This document shows, in pieces, positions 56,485-64,000 of a stretch of DNA of 64,000 bases. The notes under the pieces were generated by a model. It was not told the DNA's origin, did not search any database, and was given only the letters and a program-made list of their open reading frames with translations. Both the position numbers and the translations under genes were made by a program. Position 1 is the first letter of the stretch. Every line of letters begins with the position of its first letter. This stretch comes from Scolanthus callimorphus (lineage: Eukaryota; Cnidaria; Anthozoa; Actiniaria; Edwardsiidae). The stretch is from NCBI GenBank assembly GCA_033964015.1, contig CM066918.1:28727387-28791386 (forward strand). The letters are read 5' to 3'.

Positions 56485-56619
56485 GGGCTGGTTCCTGAAA
56501 GGTTGGATAAAGTTATCCACGGATAAAATTATCTGTTCTATAGGATTTGTTCTGGATTTATCCGTTGGATAAGCGTTTATCCACTGATAACTCTTAACTG
56601 ACCTTCTAGGAACCGACCC
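56485..56619. mobile_element. MITE family B, copy 2, TSD CTG
   Basis: Ends GGGCTGGTTCCT and AGGAACCGACCC, with the same TTATCCACGGATAA and TTATCCGTTGGATAA blocks as the copy at 6965-7100. CTG flanks both sides. Confidence 0.85.
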
Positions 56620-57888
56620 CTGGCTGACAGAAAAATTGTTCGACTTTCGCGGTTCGTGGTTTTTATCACCATAGAGCGAATATACTACAAACACGGGTCA
56701 CACAAGACACGCCCACATAAACGTAGTTTTTTCCTTTCTCCCCTCCCCCTCGTTCCATTTTCGCCCAAACATCGTTCTTTCGTACTTGCAGGCTTTTCTC
56801 CGGAACTGATCGAAACCCCACGGAAACACTTGCTACGCAGGCAAGCCTCACGAGAAACATGATGATAAATATGTACCTCTCATTAAGACATATTAGGTTT
56901 TACGTAAACCTTAAGGAGGTACTAAATTCCCTTCCGAGTAACTTAATATATTATGTTCGCCCGAGGTAAATGATAAGCGTGATGTTTTCCATAGAGCCAG
57001 CATGGGACAAAACAGCCCTGGTTATTCATCGAAAATCCCCACATCTGAAACCACTTTTTGGAGACAACTAGAGCGAATTTCATATGACTGTAGTAAAACC
57101 AATCGCAAAGTGATTACACCAATTCTGAATAAAACCTATAGTGAGTGATTACAAGTAATTGCAAATTACTCACGACAATCATACGAGTACCGATCCATGA
57201 ACTCCGTGCTTTTTATTTGTGCTCCTAGATAATTAGTTTTTGAAATACCGAAAAGGTTCCTGAAAACCGATTGCCCAATATATTTCATGACATGTGACGA
57301 TATACGTGACGATTTGACATCAAAATGAGTGCATCATCAAAGTAACTCGCCTGCTATGTTTATCTTTTGAAAATATTGGCTGTTTTTTTTTCACTTCCCT
57401 AGCAACGGAGGGGCAGCATTATCTTACCCTTGACGACGAAAGGATCAAACATATAATCACCACCACAATCTCGATGATGGTGTCAATACAGTGGTGAAGT
57501 GAGAAAAAAAAAAACGCAACATTGAGGAACAACGAGCCCCCTTCGGTAAAAATGCGTTAAAATCAGTGTATTCAATTATTTAACCGTGTTAGAGCAAGGT
57601 GACAGTTCTTTCCTGAACTGTTCACAACAAAACCTGTTCCTTTTTACCTGCAGAAGCAAGATCCAAATATAAGTCCAAACTTAGGACGAAGTTTCCATGA
57701 TACCGGATATTTTTTGCCAGCAAGATAGACAGATAGATTGACCGGGTCTATTAAAAGCTTCTTCGTAGTTAAAAAACAGAATTGCGTAACTATTACAAAA
57801 AATATATATTAAACTATATACTAGGTGAAAATAGCAAAATATGACGAACACAAAATAAATGTGTCTCATTACTCTAAGAGGTGTTCTT

Positions 57889-58851
57889 TTATGCAGGAAG
57901 CACTTCGTTTCTTGCAGGGTGCAGGCAAGATATCAATATCTCCTTGAACGCTTTTCTAAAAGCAGAGTTCCTGACACAGTAAATGATCGGATTAAAGAGG
58001 GAATTGAGAATAAGAAATGACTGAGCGGCCGGTTTAAAGAGGGTCAGTTCCTGTTTCATGAAGCGAACCACAAACTGCAAACCGAAGGAGACAACGAGAA
58101 GTGCAGAGATGATAACAAATAAAAACGACACACTTGTTTGCTTTGGTGCGTTTGTTGGGAAGCCACTTTGCGCGTGCTGTCTCCGAACTTGCTTTTGATG
58201 CCAAAGACTCGTCCGAGTGACCACCAAGCAACAGAATATGCTGACAAAAACACAAATAATGATACTAGTTTGACGAACAAGGCCGGCTGTTCTTCGAAGG
58301 ATACCCATCCTTGCAAAACATTCAACGACTGAAAGAAGAATGGAAACAATCCATGCCACGATGACTGAAATATTCAGTCGCGTTTGAGTAAGTATTTGAG
58401 GGTAACGAAATGTAAACTTCATAGCCGCGAATCTTTCAAGATTTAACAGCGCTATGTGAATTAGAGAAACCGTCACAAATATCCTAGCCAAGAAGTCTGT
58501 AGTTTTCTCTAGGACACACGACGGGCCGGAATAGATACGAACTATCTCTTTTGCGGCATACACGGGTTGTACTGTTAGGCCAGTCAACATATCAGTCAGT
58601 GCTACAAACCCTATGATAATGTTAGTTGTGCTGCGCAGCGAGTGTCTTCTAGCGACGGAAAGAATAACCATACAGTTGAGTAAGACTGTTATCGGCGAGG
58701 TAACCCCATGAAGAGCCGCAAGTGACGCGGAAGCAACCGAGGAAGTAACGGGGTCTTGCTTGTCATGCCAGGAAATTGGAGGCACGAAACTACAGAAAGG
58801 TGTGGTCTCAACGTGGTTGGTGACATTGGAAGTAGACAAAGAAGAAGCCAT
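57889..58851 (-). CDS. Intronless rhodopsin-like (class A) G protein-coupled receptor
   Basis: The intact single-exon frame encodes 320 residues from the ATG at 58849-58851. An N-terminus with an NVT glycosylation site precedes seven hydrophobic segments. Marks are LLNCMVILSVA (TM1), GFVALTDMLTG (TM2), a TM3 cysteine in GPSCVLE, NLERFAAM in place of DRY, a TM6 without the usual CWxP, and NSLFNPIIYCV (TM7, complete NPxxY) followed by a basic helix 8. The Glu-for-Asp change in the DRY position is seen in functional receptors too. Like the receptor at 21.5 kb it has a short TM4-TM5 link. The ligand is unknown; plasma-membrane signalling is inferred from the fold. Confidence 0.93.
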   Translation of the reverse strand: MASSLSTSNVTNHVETTPFCSFVPPISWHDKQDPVTSSVASASLAALHGVTSPITVLLNCMVILSVARRHSLRSTTNIIIGFVALTDMLTGLTVQPVYAAKEIVRIYSGPSCVLEKTTDFLARIFVTVSLIHIALLNLERFAAMKFTFRYPQILTQTRLNISVIVAWIVSILLSVVECFARMGILRRTAGLVRQTSIIICVFVSIFCCLVVTRTSLWHQKQVRRQHAQSGFPTNAPKQTSVSFLFVIISALLVVSFGLQFVVRFMKQELTLFKPAAQSFLILNSLFNPIIYCVRNSAFRKAFKEILISCLHPARNEVLPA

Positions 58852-61298
58852 ACTTACATTTCAGAATGAACGGAATGTAGTTTGTAAAACCATGGTATCA
58901 CCTACTGCGACTTTAGGGCATGCTTAACGCTAATGATCCATCAGATGAGATGCGCTTGTAGGTCGTAACAAAGCTCACTATTTCATTTGAAATAAAAACG
59001 CCATGGTTAACTAGAATGCAATCAAAAGTTCAAGTTCTAAGTGCTCTTCAATCAGTTGTCTTGTTTCTTTGACACTTAAAGGCGGGGCATACGAGCACCC
59101 CCTCCTTGCTGTGTGAGTTCTAAAAGCTGCTGCGAAAAATTATCTGTTCATTTTTGCCTTGAGGCACAGCTCCAATTTCTGCCAGCCAGCAAGGGGATAG
59201 ATAACGTTTTACAATATCAAACGTATTATGATAATATTTGATAAAGACATTTTGTAGAACGATCAATATTTTCCCAGCAAATCGGGAACAGCACAGAAAT
59301 TTCGCATTCAGGACATTTTTTCACCCCAAAATTTTAAAGCAATTTTTCCAACAGAACATTGGGTGATTTTTTATGTTACCAGCCAGCTAAGGAAGATGCT
59401 GCGGATCAGATATTATGAGGAACAGATCCGTTTTGTTCCCCTGTGAAGGGTCGCAATACAACATGTCATTTGCGCGCCATTTGCGTCCGCTCCCCGGCAT
59501 GCTAGCATATTGCTTCCGTAACATATTGCAAAACCTTCCAATATTTTTATCAATAATAAATGATGCCTTTTACGAGTACTTCGCACTAAATACGCTGTCT
59601 CATAAATGAGATATTGCTCATCAAACTGAGTTTTAGTGCAGTGATAGCAAATTAAGAGCCTGCCTCGGATTTAAATGATCCGGTTTATATTCTTCTTGTA
59701 TGAGGTTTTGGTTTAGGCGACTAAAATCTCGCTCTTTCGTGGTGAAAGGAAGGTGGCTCACAATGACCCGGACGAACTTTTATTGGAAAAGAAATTGAAA
59801 TCTTTGTGAATGGTCTTAAACCTACAGTAAAGTCAAATTTGCCATTTTCTGCCATATCGAAGCTAATTATAGATACGTCAACTTTGTCGCGCGCGCTGGT
59901 CAACAGGAAGCCCTTATTCAAAACTAAGAATTTGAGGGTTATGAAGTCTCTTTTCTATTTCTTTTCTGAGAAAAAAATGAGGAATTGAAAAGTTGATGGG
60001 CTCATAACAGGATTGCTAGAGTAAAAGGACGTAATAATGCAAGAGAAAAAGTTTGTTGCAAAAAGCCAGTTGTGAAATCTCAAACACTGTTTTTGACTTT
60101 TGAACACCCTTTTTTCAGAGGTGCCATTGCCATCCTAGTCGCCAAATAATGAAGTTTGGTCGTCATAATAGAAATCTGGTGCCCATATCCTTTTCTCACA
60201 AATTAATGCTGTTGACAGCTAATGTTGAGAAGGGCATTTTTTAACCTATAGATTGGAAAGGCAAGTAACCATTAGGCGACTAAGTTAAAATTTTTATTTT
60301 CCAAATCTTAAATCTAGTCCATATGTCACAATGTCATGTCCTGTTCTGACGAATAATAGATTCTGTTTATCGGCAGATAACATAACCTCATCTTTGAAAA
60401 TGCTTGATATCATGCTCGACCTGATCCAATAAGTCTCAATTATCATATCACACCATTTAACATTTCCAGTAGGATTTAATATTTTATATTGTACTCTTAT
60501 AAATTAGTGGTATCAGAATGGACACTATATGGCAGATAACCTGATACAACAGGTTTATATGGAAGTATTCCTTGCTCTTTGTAAATCAGAAGTCAGGTAA
60601 TCTGTAGTTTCTCCATGCATAACATAATATGATAAATTTTAGGAAGTTCAAGTGGGTTCAGACTAGGTGGTCTGCCTTGGTGGGAACGTAAACATGGACA
60701 ACAACAACCAAAGGTTGAGATTTATGTTAAACAGCACAGAGTAATGGTGTTTTGCTGACGTTTCGAGCGTTAGCCCTTCGTCAGAGTGTTAGCCCTTCGT
60801 CTTTGCTCTGACGAAGGGCTAATGCTCGAAACGTCAGCAAAACACCATTTCTTTCATAAATCTCAACCTTTGGTTGCTGTTGTCCATCTTTTTAAGTGAC
60901 TTTCAAGAGTCCCCACAATTTCATTCAAGTATAGAGTGGTGTTTGGGTCTTCCTGTTATGAGTATCTGTAAAGTCATTCTTGTAAAAATGTATAATAATT
61001 TGCATTTTAGTCAAGATTATCCAGGAATCATAACAGTGGATCTCTGCCAGAAACCAATTTAAGAATAATTATTAAATCCCTTAATGGAATGCTTCCTGTA
61101 AGTAGCATTCTATAATAAGGGACTGGTCAGATTTACAATTTGGCTGACTGACTGCTGGTAGGGTGGCTGCCTTAATGACTCTGATAGTTTTCCTCGCATG
61201 CAAGCTGTCTCAGGATTGTTGTGAATAGGGCAAGGATGTGAGCGCTCCCATTCCAGTGAACAACAGGCAAATGAGGATATAATCTGTGGATTTAGTTT
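58852..61298. other. Intergenic region between GPCR 3 and SRPRB, no gene recognised
   Basis: It is AT-rich with short frames only. One foldback element is present at about 60664-60892. The left part should hold the promoter of the minus-strand GPCR, and the right part the 3' UTR of SRPRB. Confidence 0.5.
60664..60892. mobile_element. Foldback element with CAAAGGTTGAGATTTATG arms
   Basis: The outer arms contain CAACCAAAGGTTGAGATTTA and complement. The inner arms contain GCTGACGTTTCGAGCGTTAG and its complement, centred on a doubled TTAGCCCTTCGTC block. Confidence 0.8.
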
Positions 61299-63845
61299 TT
61301 ATGCAACCCTTTCAAGCCAGTCATGAATGGCATTAACATCTGGACTCAAATCCACATCTCCCTTGGCACTACACTCTGCAAACTCCACCTTGACTGGTTC
61401 AACATCAACAAACTCGAAATCTTTACCTTTCTTGCCCAGGAATGCATTCCTGGATGAACCATCCAGACCCAGCAGGGCGGCTGAGCGTGTCACACGCTGG
61501 GTGTTACTATAGGGATAGGAAAAGAAGAGTCATTCAGCACCTTAAATAACATCCTGAATCCAACCAACCCTGGTTCCAGAACCCCTTTCAGACTGTGGAG
61601 TAGCCTTAAGTAGGGGTATCATGAATGTTGATCAATGTCACAGAGATTTTCACAATTCAAATGCTTACATTTCTTTCTCTAGTTGTGCCTTGATAGCACG
61701 AGCTGACTTGGCTGTGGTTAAATCTATAAAAAAAATCAGGCAAATCACAAAAGTTTTGGTTAATCTTTTTCTCTGATTAACAGTAATTATTAGATGCAAT
61801 AACAAGGTTCATGTCACTGAATTCATGAATAAAGATATTCCCAATTAAATATCTTGCTTCCATACATTCAACTATAAATTTTTTTATTCCATTCAATTCA
61901 TGAATCATTCTTTGAAAGGATTCTCTAGAGCTGGAAAACCCTTCTGTTGCAGTAGTCATGCCTCAGAACTGTCTAGCAGGCCCGGAGAAACTGGAAAAGG
62001 CACTAAGCTATCAAGTTATTAGGGAATAAGCATTCATCCATCACTCTGGGAAAACTGAGGAGGTTGCCCTTCCTTATCCCCTCAGGCCCAAAAATGATGT
62101 TACTGCCCTAGATGGTTGAAACACATAGTCAAACAAAATTGAGTTCAGCTTTGCCTGTGATATGTTACCTTGTTTATTGCAAGCCACTAAGACTGGGATG
62201 GCAAGTTGAGCCAATGTGCTGTTGCTAAGAATATCATACATGTGTCTAGAAAAGAAACAAAAAATTGTCTCACAACTTGCAAGCATTTGGCCAACATTCT
62301 ATGTTGACTTAAAAAGAGAAACCAAGTACTTATATAGGTGGTAAATAAGGTAAGGAGAAAAGGTTGATACATGCAATGTTTTGGCCAAGTCTCTTGATCA
62401 AAATAGACTATTAAAATCCCCCAAAAATTGTACACACATGAAAAATAGACTAAAGTCTTTCCATCTCCAAACCTATTCACCCCCTCTCCCTTCAAACTCA
62501 GTGACGTAAGTAAGTTCCATGTAATAAAGATGAATTTTATAGATACTCACTCTGCCACATCCCTAACTTCTCTTGGGAAGTTGACACTATCAACAACAAA
62601 GATGATTGCCCTGTACACACAAAAAAATAATTTATTTTTCTTTTCTTGAAGAAAACACAAGCAGTGTGTTTGCTTTTTTAAGGGTGCCTCTACTACACAA
62701 ACAATCAGCGACAAAATTGTTGATAAAAATTACGCACGTAGCCGCTTTTCTGTTAGAATCACAACGTCTTATATCACCAGTTTAAAATTTGCCTCTGTCA
62801 CTCCTAAACCCCCGGTCCCCCATTTCAATGTTGTTTATCGATGCTAGAAACCTTGGGGATCAACATTGAATAGGGGGAGGGGGGATTACTTAGGTTTATT
62901 TTAAAATATTGGGTCTTAAGTATAGAAAACTGATTTTGAAAGCATTTTATCAAGCATTTATGTCGCTGATTGAAGCTCCGTTGAAGGCAAGTAATTCTTT
63001 TGACCAGATCTGAGATCCGAGCTTGAGCACACAGATGCCTCTTTGTGAGTCTATTTCAGCGAGCTCTTGTGGTGTCCACTGATGCAGGCAATACCTTGCT
63101 TGGTCTTTGTATTTTTCCAGGTATTGTGACCTTAGTCTGTCATATCCAGGAAGGTCTACCATATCTATTAGTTGTCCATTCTAAAAGCAAAACACAGAGA
63201 TAAAATATATATTAAATAAAAAGTAATAGGATGCATTCAAGTGCCATTTTTGGCAAATTCTTTTTATTCTTATGGTTGGTAAACAACAGTTATAGAGGAT
63301 AATTATTACATGGCCGCACAGAGTTGCGCTCACTTGTGAGATAACTTTTCAACACTCCAGATAAAATTTGTATCTCTGTGCGGCCACGTAATGTTCTGTT
63401 TATTATATAAACATCAATGACATACCAAATTCTAATTTTATTTGAGTTTAAGCATAAAAAGCGAGTATTGAGCAAAGGCAAGAGTGTTATTTTCATGTGT
63501 GAAGATATAAAGTTTTCAGGTAGGAGATCACCTGGTATTTTATTGGTGTTTATATAATAAAGTGTGGTAATGTGACACATACCTTTTTGCCATGGAGCTT
63601 ATATGTGCCCTTATTCTCCTTCATGGAAGTGAATGTCATTACAAATTGTCCATCTAGCAGCTATTGGATGGAAAAGCAAAAAATACAATATTATACAAAT
63701 GAAAATAAGAGATTAATTTATTGCCATGATCCAACAATAAAACTACTTACTCGGTTGAATAATAAAGTCTTTCCGCTGTCGGTAAGACCAACAAATAATA
63801 AGGTATGGCCTCTCCTGCTTCCCTTTCTAAGCAACACAAGTAAAA
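61299..63845 (-). CDS. SRPRB: Signal recognition particle receptor subunit beta, 3' seven exons
   Basis: Exons (minus): 63751-63845, 63583-63660, 63095-63180, 62551-62610, 62169-62245, 61669-61723, 61299-61506. All junctions are GT-AG and in phase, with no break. The first visible exon carries the Walker A loop GLTDSGKT after a basic stretch that would follow the membrane anchor. Then come the switch-region MVDLPGYDRLR (DxxG-type), AIIFVVDS, the specificity motif ACNKQ completed to NKQD across the splice, and the C-terminal VTRSAAL and ECSAKGD (G5 box). SRPRB is an Arf-like GTPase in the ER membrane that holds the SRP receptor alpha subunit and is needed for cotranslational targeting. The exon(s) with the N-terminal transmembrane helix are not in the window, so about 219 codons are visible, including the stop. 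Confidence 0.95.
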
Positions 63846-64000
63846 CTGAAAAAGAATAATAATAACCCTTCTTAGTCTAATATTGTTTAAAAAAGAAGAT
63901 AATATAAACATGTACCATAATATAATGCAAAACACATTGTAACGGCAGCACTTTATACGAAAATTTAGTAATAAGCTTAGTGCTTTGTCTTCCTCATAGA

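Larger units (their letters stand above)
53607..57888. other. Intergenic region with many palindromic elements, no gene recognised
   Basis: Only short frames without domains are present. Foldbacks include 54112-54232 (GGCGCCATCTTGGA pairs with its complement), 54558-54706, 55194-55490, 55707-55842, 56380-56463, 56485-56619 and 57071-57190. Direct repeats of CACGAATCCTGCAATCTGAT lie at about 54749 and 54998. A piece related to the outer arm of the 16-20 kb inverted repeat is at about 54870-54980. Confidence 0.55.

Overview
The window is eukaryotic nuclear DNA. The genes have canonical GT-AG introns, there are three intronless rhodopsin-like GPCR genes, and short palindromic DNA transposons are very dense. 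The gene content and the style of single-exon class A receptors suggest a cnidarian, most likely an anthozoan such as a coral or anemone. That assignment is an inference; no marker here proves it.

Layout. 3.5-15.4 kb (minus): the 5' eleven exons of an M1 zinc aminopeptidase with a type II membrane anchor; its C-terminal half is not seen and may lie left of the window. 15.4-21.4 kb: no gene, but a multi-kilobase inverted repeat (about 16.5-20.8 kb) made of related units. 21.5-22.4 kb (plus): intact intronless GPCR. 27.7-28.6 kb (plus): a second GPCR broken by one or two 1-nt indels. 29.1-32.4 kb (minus): a probable small secreted protein with signal peptide, acidic propiece and basic tail; a minisatellite in its intron has re-copied the 3' splice junction. 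36.6-53.1 kb (plus): a 17-exon PA14-domain beta-1,4-N-acetylgalactosaminyltransferase of the B4GALNT3/4 type, with the DLH and WGGEDWE motifs and an unusual charged C-terminal tail. 57.9-58.9 kb (minus): a third intact GPCR. 61.3-63.8 kb (minus): SRP receptor beta subunit (SRPRB), from the Walker A exon to the stop; its 5' exon(s) lie to the right of the window.

The genes do not form one pathway. Aminopeptidase, GPCRs, secreted protein and the GalNAc-transferase act at or outside the cell surface or in the Golgi; SRPRB is a housekeeping ER protein.

Two patterns deserve most attention. First, exon-end plus splice-site segments have been duplicated into the adjoining intron at least four times: aminopeptidase exon 6, GalNAc-transferase exons 14 and 16, and secreted-protein exon 2. 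Three of these are tandem arrays, so they carry rows of decoy splice sites. Second, the GalNAc-transferase reading frame needs about 16 single-base insertions to read through, although its splice sites and motifs are intact, while SRPRB and two GPCRs have no breaks. A further oddity is a pair of diverged paralogous elements (about 12.47-12.78 and 22.95-23.31 kb). They share an upstream element and a TATA box at identical spacing plus a conserved downstream core, which is either an unrecognised small-RNA gene family or an LTR. No tRNA, rRNA or CRISPR array was found.
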